Shown here piece by piece: positions 34,827 through 49,188 of a DNA stretch of 64,000 nucleotides (the first letter of the stretch is position 1; each line of letters begins with the position of its first letter). This DNA comes from Streptomyces chartreusis. Its GTDB lineage: Bacteria > Actinomycetota > Actinomycetes > Streptomycetales > Streptomycetaceae. Both the position numbers and the translations under genes were made by a program. The DNA is taken from NCBI RefSeq assembly GCF_008704715.1, contig NZ_CP023689.1:186001-250000 (forward strand), in the 5' to 3' direction. The notes beneath the pieces are model-generated. The model saw only the letters and a program-made list of their open reading frames with translations. It was not told the DNA's origin and made no database searches.

Positions 34827-35783
34827 TTACTCGCCGCGGGTGAAGGTGCGCCGGTACTCGCTCGGTGTGGTGCCGAGGATGCGCTGGAAGTGCAGGCGCA
34901 GGTTCGCGCCGGTGCCGAGCCCGACGTCGGCGGCGATCTGTTCCACGCTGCGCTCCGACCGCTCCAGCAGTTCGCGGGCCAGGTCGATGCGGGCGCGCAT
35001 CACCCACTGCATCGGCGTGTAGCCGGTCTCATCCACGAAGCGCCGGGAGAACGTGCGCGGCGAGACCCCCGCCTGCCGCGCCAGCGAGTCGAGGGTGAGG
35101 GGCTCGCCGAGGCGGTGCAACGCCCACTCGCGGGTGTCGGCGAACCGCTCGCCGAGCGGCTCGGGGACGCTGCGCGGCACGTACTGGGCCTGGCCGCCGC
35201 TGCGGTAGGGGGCCGCGACCAGACGCCGGGCCGCGTGGTTGGAGGCGGCCACTCCGAGGTCGCCGCGCAGGATGTGCAGGCACAGGTCGATCCCGGAGGC
35301 GGCGCCTGCCGAGGTGAGCACGCTGCCCTCGTCGACGAACAGCACGTTCTCGTCGACCTGGACGAGCGGGTGCCTGGCCACGAGTGCCCGCGTGTAGTGC
35401 CAGTGCGTCGTGGCGCGCCTGCCGTCGAGCAGGCCGGTGGCGGCGAGCGCGAAGGCGCCGGTCGAGATGGCGGCGAGCCGCGCGCCCCGGTCGTGTGCTG
35501 CGATCAGTGCGTCGATGACGGCCCGCGGCGGGTCGTCACAGTCCGGGTGCCGGTAGCCGGGGACGAAGACGATGTCGGCCCACGCGAGCGCGTCGAGGCC
35601 GTGGTCGACGTAGTACGCCAGGCCGTCGCCGCCCGTCACAAGGCCGGGAGCCGCCCCGCACACCCGCACTTCGTACGGCATGCTCGCGCGGGTCGTGAAA
35701 ACCTGCGCCGGAATTCCGACATCCAAGGGCTTGGCACCATCGAGCACGAGGACGGCGACGCGATGCAGGCGGGAGGCTGACAC
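34827..35783 (-). CDS. GlxA-family regulator (DJ-1/PfpI plus AraC DNA-binding domain)
   Basis: 318 residues. The N-terminal DJ-1/PfpI-like domain (about 8-180) contains IVFVPGYRHPD and AAISTGAFALAATGLLDGRRATTHW; the nucleophile position, usually Cys in ..CTGAF.., is Ser here, so it is not an enzyme. The C-terminal AraC domain (about 215-315) has two helix-turn-helices: LTLDSLARQAGVSPRTFSRRF and VEQIAADVGLGTGANLRLHFQR. AdpA shares this fold. The start is a GTG. Gap follows on the same strand, 108 bp away. Confidence 0.88.
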   Translation of the reverse strand: MSASRLHRVAVLVLDGAKPLDVGIPAQVFTTRASMPYEVRVCGAAPGLVTGGDGLAYYVDHGLDALAWADIVFVPGYRHPDCDDPPRAVIDALIAAHDRGARLAAISTGAFALAATGLLDGRRATTHWHYTRALVARHPLVQVDENVLFVDEGSVLTSAGAASGIDLCLHILRGDLGVAASNHAARRLVAAPYRSGGQAQYVPRSVPEPLGERFADTREWALHRLGEPLTLDSLARQAGVSPRTFSRRFVDETGYTPMQWVMRARIDLARELLERSERSVEQIAADVGLGTGANLRLHFQRILGTTPSEYRRTFTRGE

Positions 35784-35839
35784 AGGAAGAGATTACGTGG
35801 GGCGTTACTTCGCAACGCCCTCTCACATCTCCGTCATTG

Positions 35840-36769
35840 CTATTGGTGGGGCGTCGCCTGACCCGCGGCGGGCCCCCGAGCCGTGTGACGTCCCAAGGGA
35901 CCGCGTCCGCGAGAGCCCGACGAGGCGTCCGGTGCGCTCCAGCTGGCGAGGAGTGCCAGGGTCTGGGCGGAGGGGGAACCGGGCTCGGCCGTGTACAGGC
36001 AGAGGGTCTGGTCCGGGTCGGTGGCGAAGGTCAGCGCTTCGTGGTGCAGGGTCAGATCGCCGACCACGGCGTGATGGAACAGCTGGGCTCCGTTGCTGCA
36101 GTCGTCGAGACGGTGGCTTGCCCACCACGCGTTGAACTCCGGCACCTTGACGCATGCCTCGCCGATCAGCTCGTTGAGGCGGGCGTCGTCGGGGTGGCGC
36201 CCTGATGACAGGCGGAGGTTGGCCACGATGATCTGCGCGATCGACGCCCAGTTTCCGTACAGCTCCTTCGCGGCAGGGGCGAACAGAACGAAGCGGGCGA
36301 AGTTGCGCTCCCGAGCCGCCATGGCATCAAAGTCGGTAATGAGAGACCGGGCCAGATAATTCGAGGCCAGTACGTCCAGCCGGTGATTGACGATAAAGGC
36401 CGGTGAGACGCTGCCCAATACCTCCAGCATCTGATGCACTTCGGGGCGCACGCGTTGGGGTCGCATGTTCCCCCGCGGAGGATTGGCGCCTCGCGGGCGG
36501 GCGATGTGAAAGAGGTAGTCCCGTTCGACCGGGCCCAGACGCAATGCCCGGGCCACGGCATCCAGCACGCTCTCGGAGACCTTGGGATGCCGCCCCTGTT
36601 CCAAGCGGGCGTAGTAGTCGGCGCTCACGCCAGCCAGGTGCGCAACTTCCTCGCGGCGCAGACCCGGCACCCGGCGGGCACCACCGTTCGACGCCATACC
36701 GACCGACTCGGGAGTCAGGCGGGCACGGTGAGAGCGGAGGAAGTCTCCCAGCTCGGCGTTCTGGTCCAT
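35840..36769 (-). CDS. MmyB-like helix-turn-helix regulator
   Basis: 309 residues. An XRE-type helix-turn-helix (about 8-80, with RRVPGLRREEVAHLAGVSADYYARLEQGR) is joined to the PAS-like MmyB ligand-binding domain (about 105-270, with AFIVNHRLDVLASN and PEFNAWWASHRL). MmyB regulators bind fatty acids and often sit beside and control a short-chain dehydrogenase. Here the SDR gene diverges from it across 246 bp. The C-terminal tail is rich in Arg/Gly/Pro. The ATG at 36769 is the family start, though GGAGG is only one base before it. Confidence 0.85.
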   Translation of the reverse strand: MDQNAELGDFLRSHRARLTPESVGMASNGGARRVPGLRREEVAHLAGVSADYYARLEQGRHPKVSESVLDAVARALRLGPVERDYLFHIARPRGANPPRGNMRPQRVRPEVHQMLEVLGSVSPAFIVNHRLDVLASNYLARSLITDFDAMAARERNFARFVLFAPAAKELYGNWASIAQIIVANLRLSSGRHPDDARLNELIGEACVKVPEFNAWWASHRLDDCSNGAQLFHHAVVGDLTLHHEALTFATDPDQTLCLYTAEPGSPSAQTLALLASWSAPDASSGSRGRGPLGRHTARGPAAGQATPHQ

Positions 36770-37015
36770 GCCTCCATTGTGTGCCCGCGGCGGCCGCGAT
36801 CCGGCGATGAGGGTGGCCCAGCTGGACCTAGGTTCCGGTGGGCTCACGCCGTCGCCCCACCGCGTCACTCTGCGTGCCAGGCTCGATGGAACCCGGCCCG
36901 AACACGCCGTCCACCCCGACCACAACCAGGTCAAGGACGGTAAGCGGCGCAATGAGGCCGTTGATGCGCGCCGTACTGGCCGCCCCCTGTAAATGATGAG
37001 AAACCGGAGAAACGC

Positions 37016-37753
37016 ATGACCACCTCAACGTCGAAGATCGTCTTGGTGACCGGAGCAAGCAGCGGAATCGGTGCGGCCACGGCCAGGGCCCTTGCGGGCA
37101 CAGGACATCACGTCGTGCTGGGCGCCCGTCGGGTCGACCGCCTCGCCGAGGTCGTCGACCGCATCAAGGCTGCCGGCGGTTCCGCCGAGTACAGCGAGCT
37201 CGACGTGACGAGCCTCGACAGCATGAAGGCCTTCGTGAGCACCGCACACGAGCGGCACGGACGGATCGACGTCCTGGTCAACAACGCCGGTGTCATGCCG
37301 CTGTCGCCGCTGATCATGGAGCGGACCGAGGAATGGGACCGGATGATCGACGTCAACGTGCGCGGCGTCCTGCACGGAATCGCGGCGGCGCTTCCGCTGA
37401 TGAAGGCTCAGGGTTCCGGCCACTTCATCAACATCGCCTCCACGCTCGGTCACGAGGTGGTCCCCACGGCCGCCGTGTACAGCGCGACGAAGTACGCCGT
37501 GCGCGCCATTTCGGAGGGTATTCGCAAGGAGAACAGCGATATCCGCGTGAGCATTGTGAGCCCGTCGTTCGTGGAGTCGGAATTGATCCAGGGAGGCGAC
37601 CCCGGCACCATGGCGTGGGTTCAGGGACTGGCCGACAAGCTCGCGCTTCCCACGACCGCCGTCTCGGACGCCATCGTGTACGCCGTGAACCAGCCCGATC
37701 ACGTGGACGTCAATGAGCTTGTGATCCGCTCAGTCCTCGACGCCGCCGCCTGA
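37016..37753 (+). CDS. SDR-family oxidoreductase divergent from an MmyB-like regulator
   Basis: 245 residues, classical short-chain dehydrogenase. VTGASSGIGAATARAL is the cofactor-binding loop, NNAGVM the central motif, and YSATK holds the catalytic Tyr and Lys, with INIASTL before it supplying the Ser. ARRVDRL after strand 2 suggests preference for NADP. The substrate is unknown. The regulator across the divergent promoter is the likely controller. A 92-bp fragment of an IS5-type transposase follows immediately after the stop. Confidence 0.9.
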   Translation: MTTSTSKIVLVTGASSGIGAATARALAGTGHHVVLGARRVDRLAEVVDRIKAAGGSAEYSELDVTSLDSMKAFVSTAHERHGRIDVLVNNAGVMPLSPLIMERTEEWDRMIDVNVRGVLHGIAAALPLMKAQGSGHFINIASTLGHEVVPTAAVYSATKYAVRAISEGIRKENSDIRVSIVSPSFVESELIQGGDPGTMAWVQGLADKLALPTTAVSDAIVYAVNQPDHVDVNELVIRSVLDAAA

Positions 37754-37845
37754 TAGGAGCAGCAGGGGCAGCAGCTGGTTACGACGTGGCGGTTGCCACC
37801 GGTCAGCGTGATGGCAAGCGGGTTGCCTGCTGCATCGGTGATGAC
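37754..37845 (-). mobile_element. Frameshifted fragment of an IS5-type transposase
   Basis: On the minus strand this stretch encodes VITDAAGNPLAITLTGGNRH, which matches the core of IS5-family DDE transposases (..ITDA.G.PLAV.LTGGNRHDVTQLLPLL). Directly afterwards one base is missing: the sequence for QLLPLL is present but in the next frame. No terminal repeats or other transposase parts are recognisable on either side. It is a relic wedged between two metabolic genes. Confidence 0.6.
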
Positions 37846-37902
37846 GTTGACGGCCTGGAATATGGGGTGCGGTCGGTTGAGCTGGGGTGATAGGCAAACC
37901 AT

Positions 37903-38664
37903 GTGACAGAGAGTCTTGAGTTTTCCGCGCTGCTGCAACTGATCGACGAGCGGTCGGCCGCGTTCCGGAGTGCGGTTGCCGCCGCGCCCGGCCTTGACGC
38001 GCCGGTGCCGTCCTGCCCCGAGTGGACGCTTTTCGATCTGGTGCAGCACCTCGGTACGGGCCAGCGCTGGTGGGCCGCCATCGTCGCCGGAGGCCCGGCC
38101 GAGGCTCCGCCGGCCAAGGATGCCGCGCAGGCGCCGCGTGAGCTCGCGGCGCTGCTGGCCTGGTACGCCGAGTCGAACGAACTGCTGCTGAGCGCGCTGC
38201 GCGAGGCCGGCCCGGAGCGCGAGTGCTGGACGTGGTGGAGCGCCGGTGTGTCGCCGGCGAACGCCCGGGGCGTTGCCCGGCGCCGGGTGCACGAGGTGCT
38301 GGTGCACACCTACGACGCCCAGCTCGCCGCAGGCGCCGTACAGCCGATGCCGGCGGACGTCGCGATCGACGGCGTGGCCGAGTTCCTCGACACCTGCAAC
38401 TCCACCCCGGCGGCCTGGCCGCACGAGGCCGCCACCATCCACTACCACGCCACCGAGGGCCGCTCCTGGCTCCTCACGCTGGACGACACCGGAGCCTGGC
38501 CCGCACCCCTCACGGCCGACGCCGCACCCGCCTCCGCTTCGGCCACGGGCACAGCCGAGCAGCTGCTCCTCTTCGTCTGGGGCCGCCTCACACTGAGCGA
38601 CCTCAAGACCGAGGGCGACCAGCAGGTCTTCGAGCAGCTGATCGCCTGGGAGCCCGAGGAGTAG
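37903..38664 (+). CDS. Maleylpyruvate isomerase-family mycothiol-dependent protein (MDMPI)
   Basis: 253 residues. The N-terminal DinB-like MDMPI domain has VPSCPEWTLFDLVQHLGTGQRWW, and RRRVHEVLVHTYDAQLAAG gives the second and third metal-ligand histidines, consistent with the zinc-binding H-x-E-x-x-H pattern of mycothiol-dependent enzymes. A SCP2-like C-terminal domain follows. Members transfer or isomerise using mycothiol, and many remain unassigned. The start is a GTG; the preceding 58 bp are clear of the IS5 relic. Convergent with a LacI-type gene 175 bp downstream. Confidence 0.82.
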   Translation: MTESLEFSALLQLIDERSAAFRSAVAAAPGLDAPVPSCPEWTLFDLVQHLGTGQRWWAAIVAGGPAEAPPAKDAAQAPRELAALLAWYAESNELLLSALREAGPERECWTWWSAGVSPANARGVARRRVHEVLVHTYDAQLAAGAVQPMPADVAIDGVAEFLDTCNSTPAAWPHEAATIHYHATEGRSWLLTLDDTGAWPAPLTADAAPASASATGTAEQLLLFVWGRLTLSDLKTEGDQQVFEQLIAWEPEE

Positions 38665-38836
38665 CCAGTCGAAACGACCCGCGGACGGCCTCGATGACGT
38701 CCGCATCGGTGAACCTCGCGAACCGCTCCGCATCCGCGCAGCTGACGACCAGTACGGCCGAGCCGACCGCGCGACCCGCCGTATCCCGTTGCAACGTCGG
38801 CTCGACGCCTGGTGCGGTAGGCCAGTGGTGCGGCAC
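38603..38836 (-). CDS. Possible small ORF downstream of the LacI-type gene
   Basis: A 77-codon frame begins four bases after the LacI stop and runs 62 bp into the convergent MDMPI gene. Third-position GC is moderate to high in the non-overlapping part (AVLVVSCADAERFARFTDAD). The phrase vaguely recalls a DUF397-like strand and helix, but the N-terminal part is not convincing. It is listed because of its position; it may be non-coding or a remnant. Confidence 0.2.
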   Translation of the reverse strand: MPHHWPTAPGVEPTLQRDTAGRAVGSAVLVVSCADAERFARFTDADVIEAVRGSFRLATPRAPRRSAARRPAGRPRS

Positions 38837-38839
38837 CTG

Positions 38840-39841
38840 CTACGCCGACTCGCGCAGCCGGAGTTCCGCCCTGATCACCAGTTCGTCCCGGCTGAGCGGG
38901 CTACTCGTGTTCAGCAGCCTCGCCGTCTGTTCCACTGCGAGCGCGCCGAGCCCGCGCGTGTCCAGGGCGACCGTGGACAGCGGCGGCTCGATGAGTGCTC
39001 CGAGCCGGAGGCCGTCGAAGCCGATCACCGCGAGGTCGTCAGGGACCTGCCGTCCCATTCGCCTTGCGCCGCGCAGTGCTCCGATGGCGATGATGTCGTT
39101 GAACGTGAACACGGCGGTCACTTCGGGGTGCCGGGCGAGAAGGTCCTTCAGCGCGCCCTCTCCGCCCTCGACACTCTGGTCCGCCCGGCTGACGGATCCG
39201 GCGTCCAGTCCGCACGCGGACATCGCGCTCACGAACCACTCGTGGCGGATGCTCGGCTCGGACCGGCCCGCGTGATCGAGCATTCCGATGTGCTGGTGGC
39301 CCGACTCGACCAGATGCCGGATCGCGGCGTGGACGCCTCCCTCTCCGTCGACCCGGATCGAGCTGAACCGTTCGGTGCGGTGCTCCCGGTCGATGAGCAC
39401 CACGGGGAGCCCCCGCGTCAGCTTGTCGATCTCGTCCTCGGGCTGGCTCAGGTACCCCACTACGGCGTCCACCTGGGAGGCGATCACCTCGAGCGTGCCC
39501 CGCTCCTCCTCGATGCGGTCCCCGGTGTCGTACACGACGACGTGCCAGCCGCGCGCCCGTGCCGCGTCCAACGCGGCCGCGGCCACCTCGGTGAAGAAGG
39601 GGTTGAGGAGATCGGGGATCACGAGCCCGACGCTGATCGCGTCCTGGCGGACGAGCCCTCGGGCGAACCGGCTCGGCCGATAACCGAGCTCCAGGGCCGC
39701 GTCAAGAACGCGCTGCTTGGTGGCAGCGCCGATCTCGCCCTTGTCGTTGAGCGCACGCGACACGGTCTGCCGGGACACGCCGGCGATCCGCGCCACGTCA
39801 TCGATCGTCACCCTGCGAGAGCCGGTTTCCGACGACGCCAT
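38840..39841 (-). CDS. LacI-family repressor of the mannosidase/galactosidase operon
   Basis: 333 residues. The N-terminal helix-turn-helix is VTIDDVARIAGVSRQTVSRALND with a hinge near YRPSRFARGL. A periplasmic-binding-like ligand domain follows (VGLVIPDLLNPFF, VVLIDREHRTERF, FTFNDIIAIGALRGAR, VIGFDG). In the recognition helix the order is Arg-Gln-Thr-Val-Ser-Arg, sharing Gln18 and Arg22 with LacI but Arg in place of Tyr17. The ATG at 39841 has GGAGG at six bases; a TTG one codon earlier is less likely. It diverges from the sugar ABC operon over an operator array with a lac-like core. Confidence 0.9.
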   Translation of the reverse strand: MASSETGSRRVTIDDVARIAGVSRQTVSRALNDKGEIGAATKQRVLDAALELGYRPSRFARGLVRQDAISVGLVIPDLLNPFFTEVAAAALDAARARGWHVVVYDTGDRIEEERGTLEVIASQVDAVVGYLSQPEDEIDKLTRGLPVVLIDREHRTERFSSIRVDGEGGVHAAIRHLVESGHQHIGMLDHAGRSEPSIRHEWFVSAMSACGLDAGSVSRADQSVEGGEGALKDLLARHPEVTAVFTFNDIIAIGALRGARRMGRQVPDDLAVIGFDGLRLGALIEPPLSTVALDTRGLGALAVEQTARLLNTSSPLSRDELVIRAELRLRESA

Positions 39842-40021
39842 CAATTACCTCCGTGTAGTGGTCGGGACGGCCTCGGTCGCAGGCGCACCGAGTATGCCGG
39901 GGCAGGAGCCACGGTGCGACCCTCGGGCGAGGCGCTCGACGCGGGCGCCCCGTGTGCGAGTCGGGAGCCTTGACACTCGACCGAACCGAAGCGCACACTC
40001 CGAATCACTTCACAACACTAC

Positions 40022-40089
40022 TACCGTGAGCGCTCCCGGTACCGCTCTCGTTATCGCTCCCGTGAGCGCTCACGTTACCGCTCACGGTA
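40022..40089. promoter_or_regulatory. Operator array with lac-like palindromes
   Basis: Four GTGAGCG-type elements crowd into 68 bp. The best, CGTGAGCGCTCACG at 40061-40074, is a perfect palindrome whose GTGAGCGCTCAC core equals that of the ideal symmetric lac operator. A second site, GTGAGCGCTCCC (40026-40037), is 36 bp away centre to centre. The outer edges TACCGTGAGCG (40022-40032) and CGCTCACGGTA (40079-40089) are mutually complementary. The array sits in the 333-bp divergent region 39845-40177. Confidence 0.72.
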
Positions 40090-40177
40090 CTGAGTTCCAA
40101 CCAGGAGACCTCCGCCTGAGGTGTCAACGTCGACCCCGCCTAGCACCCGCAGCTAGTCGTTCTCTGGAACGGACAAC

Positions 40178-41509
40178 ATGAGCAACACAGTCATGCGCAC
40201 CAGCCTCGCAGCCGCCGCAGCTCTCAGTCTCACGCTCCTCGCCAGCTGTTCGTCGCCCGCCGACTCGGACACGGCATCCGCAGGCTCCTGCACCCCCGCG
40301 AAGGGCAAGGTGACCCTCCAGTACTGGAACACCGTTCCGGGCATGGACAAGGTTGTCGCCCTGTGGAACAAGAACAACCCGGACATCCAGGTTCAGACGA
40401 AGAACATATCCAACGACCAGTACGGCACCCTCGGCAACGCACTGAAGGCGGGGAAGGCCCCTGACCTGGCGCAGGTCGGCTACGACCAACTCCCCAGCCT
40501 GCGCACACAGAACGCCTTCGTGGACGCCTCCGCCTGCTCGGCCGCAGGCGCCGCCAAGTCGAAGTTCGTGCCGTGGACCTGGTCGCAGACCAGCTTCGGC
40601 GACACCGGCGTGTTCGCCTTCCCGCAGGACACCGGCCCGATGGCGCTCTATGTGCGCAGCGACCTCTTCAAGAAGTACGGCCTTCCGATCCCCAGGACCT
40701 GGGACGAGTACGCGGCCGCCGCGAAGAAGCTGCACAAGGCGGACCCGGACATCAGCATCACGTTCTTCGACCCCAACAACGCCGAGTGGTTCAACGGTCT
40801 CCTCTGGCAGAACAGCGCCAAGATGTACAGCTACTCCGGAGACAAGTGGCACGTCTCCGTCGCGTCGGACCAGAGCAAGCAGGTCACGGAGTACTGGCAG
40901 AAGCTGGTCTCCGACAACCTCGTGCGCACCGATCTGGCCCATGGGTCGACGCAGATGTACGCCGCGTACCAGAAGAACCAGATCGCCAGCTACGTCGGTG
41001 CCTCCTGGGGCTACAGCATGTTCCGCGACAACCTGCCCCAGCAGGCCGGCAAATGGTCGATCGTCCCCATGCCGACGTGGAGCGCGGATGGCGCGTCCGG
41101 TGACTGGGGCGGATCGACGGTGGCCTTCATGAAGGGCAACAGCCACCTGTACGAGTCCGTCAAGTTCAACACCTGGCTCAACACCGACCCTGAAGCGCTC
41201 GCGCTGGAGAACAAGCTGGGCGGCCTCTATCCGGCGGCCAACGCCGGGCTGCAACTCCCTGCGCTGTCAGAAGGCGTCCCCTACTACAACAACGAGAAGA
41301 TCTTCGACGTCTTCGCGGAGTCGTCCAAGAAGATCGACACCACTTTCGCGTGGGGTCCCACCCAGAAGACCGTGAACCTGGCCCTCCAGGACGCGATGGC
41401 CAAGGCCACGGCCGGTGACGGCACGCTCACCGACGCACTCGAGGCCGCTCAGGCCGCCGCGTTGAAGTCGATGAAGGACCAGGCGATCCCGGCCACGGCA
41501 GGTAAGTGA
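40178..41509 (+). CDS. Sugar ABC transporter substrate-binding lipoprotein
   Basis: 443 residues. The signal MRTSLAAAAALSLTLLASCSS carries a lipobox (LLASC), so it is a lipid-anchored extracellular binding protein. The family is type-1 extracellular solute-binding (MalE-like): VTLQYWNTVPGMDKVVALWNKNNPDIQVQ, then LAQVGYDQLPSL, and YGLPIPRTWDEYAAAAKKL. Ligand residues include Trp and Tyr in the cleft. It begins an operon of binding protein, two permeases, GH38 and GH2; the permease start is eight bases after its stop. The ligand is probably an oligosaccharide with mannose or galactose, by context. Confidence 0.88.
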   Translation: MSNTVMRTSLAAAAALSLTLLASCSSPADSDTASAGSCTPAKGKVTLQYWNTVPGMDKVVALWNKNNPDIQVQTKNISNDQYGTLGNALKAGKAPDLAQVGYDQLPSLRTQNAFVDASACSAAGAAKSKFVPWTWSQTSFGDTGVFAFPQDTGPMALYVRSDLFKKYGLPIPRTWDEYAAAAKKLHKADPDISITFFDPNNAEWFNGLLWQNSAKMYSYSGDKWHVSVASDQSKQVTEYWQKLVSDNLVRTDLAHGSTQMYAAYQKNQIASYVGASWGYSMFRDNLPQQAGKWSIVPMPTWSADGASGDWGGSTVAFMKGNSHLYESVKFNTWLNTDPEALALENKLGGLYPAANAGLQLPALSEGVPYYNNEKIFDVFAESSKKIDTTFAWGPTQKTVNLALQDAMAKATAGDGTLTDALEAAQAAALKSMKDQAIPATAGK

Positions 41510-41516
41510 CCGCAGC

Positions 41517-42458
41517 ATGACCGACATCTCAACCCGCGTGCCCCACGTGATGTCGTCGCCCGGGCGCCGCCGCCGAAGCGGCGGCCCCCGGGCGGGCACC
41601 GTCGCCGCGTTCGTGACCCCCTTCTTCCTCCCGTTCCTGCTGTTCTACGTGGTGCCCGTCGGCTACGCGCTCTGGCAGAGCTTCCGCGTGGTGCGCCGCA
41701 CCGGCGGCCAGTACGGCACCTCGTACACGGCCTTCGGCGGACTCGACCAGTACGCGCAGGTGTTCCAGAACACCGAGTTCTGGTCCAGCATCGGCCGCAT
41801 CGGGCTATTCGGCATCGTGCAGGTGCCCGTGATGCTGTTCGTCGCGCTGGTCATGGCCCTGCTGCTGGACACTCCACTGCTGCGGGTCAAGGCGTTCTTC
41901 CGCATCACCGCGTTCATGCCGTACGCCGTGCCCGGTGTCATCGCAGCCATCATGTGGTCGTACCTGTACTCACCGCAGCTCAGCCCGGTCGTCGATCTGC
42001 TGACGAGCGTCGGCTGGCAGCCCGACTTCCTCGGCCCGGGGGCGGTGTTGTGGTCGGCGGCCAACGTCTCCACCTGGCTGTGGACCGGCTACAACATGCT
42101 GATCATGTACGCGGCACTCCAGGCGATCCCGCAGGAGCTCTACGAGGCCGCGAAGATCGACGGTGCGAGCCAATGGACCATCGCCTGGCGCATCAAGGTG
42201 CCGATCATCGCCCCGTCGATCGTCCTGACCACCGTCTTCTCGATCATCGGCACCCTTCAGCTCTATGCCGAGCCGGCGGTGCTGCGGCAGATCTCCTCGA
42301 ACATCTCGAGCACGTTCACCCCGAACATGCTCGCGTACGCGGTGGCCTCCGGGAACAACTACCAGCAGGCCGCGGCGATCTCCGTGGTCATCGCCCTCAT
42401 CACTTTCGTCTTGAGCTTCGGGTTCATGCGACTGACCTCGAAAAGGGCCGGGCTGTGA
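41517..42458 (+). CDS. Sugar ABC transporter permease (MalF-type)
   Basis: 313 residues with about six helices. The cytoplasmic EAA loop, IPQELYEAAKIDGASQWTIAWRIKVPIIAPS, is complete and marks the ATPase contact. The N-terminal region is Arg-rich (RRRRSGG) before the first helix. It overlaps the second permease by four bases (GTGA). No ATPase gene is in the cluster, so a shared ATPase such as MsiK is expected. Confidence 0.9.
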   Translation: MTDISTRVPHVMSSPGRRRRSGGPRAGTVAAFVTPFFLPFLLFYVVPVGYALWQSFRVVRRTGGQYGTSYTAFGGLDQYAQVFQNTEFWSSIGRIGLFGIVQVPVMLFVALVMALLLDTPLLRVKAFFRITAFMPYAVPGVIAAIMWSYLYSPQLSPVVDLLTSVGWQPDFLGPGAVLWSAANVSTWLWTGYNMLIMYAALQAIPQELYEAAKIDGASQWTIAWRIKVPIIAPSIVLTTVFSIIGTLQLYAEPAVLRQISSNISSTFTPNMLAYAVASGNNYQQAAAISVVIALITFVLSFGFMRLTSKRAGL

Positions 42459-43312
42459 GCAACCCATCCGTGACCCGTGAAAGCCGCGTCAGCCGGACCG
42501 CCGTAACGGCCCTGATGCTGTTGCTGACCGTCTACTTCCTGCTGCCGATCTACTTCCTCATCGTCGCGGCGACAAAGCCGCAAGGGGACCTCGCGTCCAC
42601 CAACGGGCTGGTCTTCTCCCACTTCAACCTGTTCGACAACATCCGCGTCCTGTTCACCCGCAGCGACGGCATCTTCGGCCGGTGGGCCGTCAACACCGTC
42701 ATCTACGCGGTCCTGGGCGCGGCCGTGGGAACTTTGGTCTCCGCGCTGTGCGGCTACGCGTTGGCCAAGTTCTCCTTCCGTGGCCGCGAGTTCCTGTTCT
42801 CCGTCATCCTCGGCGGCGTCCTCGTGCCCACCACCGCACTCGCCCTGCCGCTCTTCCTGCTGTTCTCGGCGACCGGCATCGTCAACACCTACCTCGCGGT
42901 GTTCCTGCCGAGCATCGTCAGCCCGTTCGGTGTCTATCTCGCGCGCATCTTCGCGAACGCCGCCGTCCCACAGGAATTGATCGAATCGGCGCGCCTGGAC
43001 GGGGCGGGCGAGTTCCGCACGTTCTTCTCCGTGGCGTTCAGGCTGATGACACCGGCCCTGGTCACCATCTTCCTGTTCCAGTTCGTGGCCATCTGGAACA
43101 ACTTCTTCCTGCCGATGGTGATGCTGCAGAAGGAGTCGCTGTTCCCGATCACGCTCGGCCTGTACCAGTGGAACGGCCAGACCGCCCGAGCCCCGCTCCT
43201 GCAGCAGTCCGTGATCACCGGATCGCTGGTGTCCATCGTGCCCGTGATCATCGTGTTCATCCTGCTCCAGCGGTTCTGGCGCACCGGGCTCGCCGCCGGC
43301 TCCCTCAAGTGA
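42455..43312 (+). CDS. Sugar ABC transporter permease (MalG-type)
   Basis: 285 residues with six helices. The EAA loop is VPQELIESARLDGAGEFRTFFSVAFRLMTPAL, and the helix after it ends FQFVAIWNNFFLP, as in MalG. The GTG start overlaps the first permease stop. It completes the heterodimeric membrane domain of the transporter with the preceding gene, and is followed 65 bp later by the GH38 gene. Confidence 0.9.
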   Translation: MSNPSVTRESRVSRTAVTALMLLLTVYFLLPIYFLIVAATKPQGDLASTNGLVFSHFNLFDNIRVLFTRSDGIFGRWAVNTVIYAVLGAAVGTLVSALCGYALAKFSFRGREFLFSVILGGVLVPTTALALPLFLLFSATGIVNTYLAVFLPSIVSPFGVYLARIFANAAVPQELIESARLDGAGEFRTFFSVAFRLMTPALVTIFLFQFVAIWNNFFLPMVMLQKESLFPITLGLYQWNGQTARAPLLQQSVITGSLVSIVPVIIVFILLQRFWRTGLAAGSLK

Positions 43313-43377
43313 CCGCCGGCCCCGCCCTGCCTGCCCCCCACCCGTCAGCACAGAAGAGTCAGAGGGTCTCTCTCCCC

Positions 43378-49177
<5,800 letters not shown>

Positions 49178-49188
49178 TACCGGCCTCG

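Noticed and set aside
33519..35780. Plus-strand frame of about 750 codons opposite gap and the GlxA-type gene
   Set aside because: Spans two well-defined minus-strand genes and has no domain.
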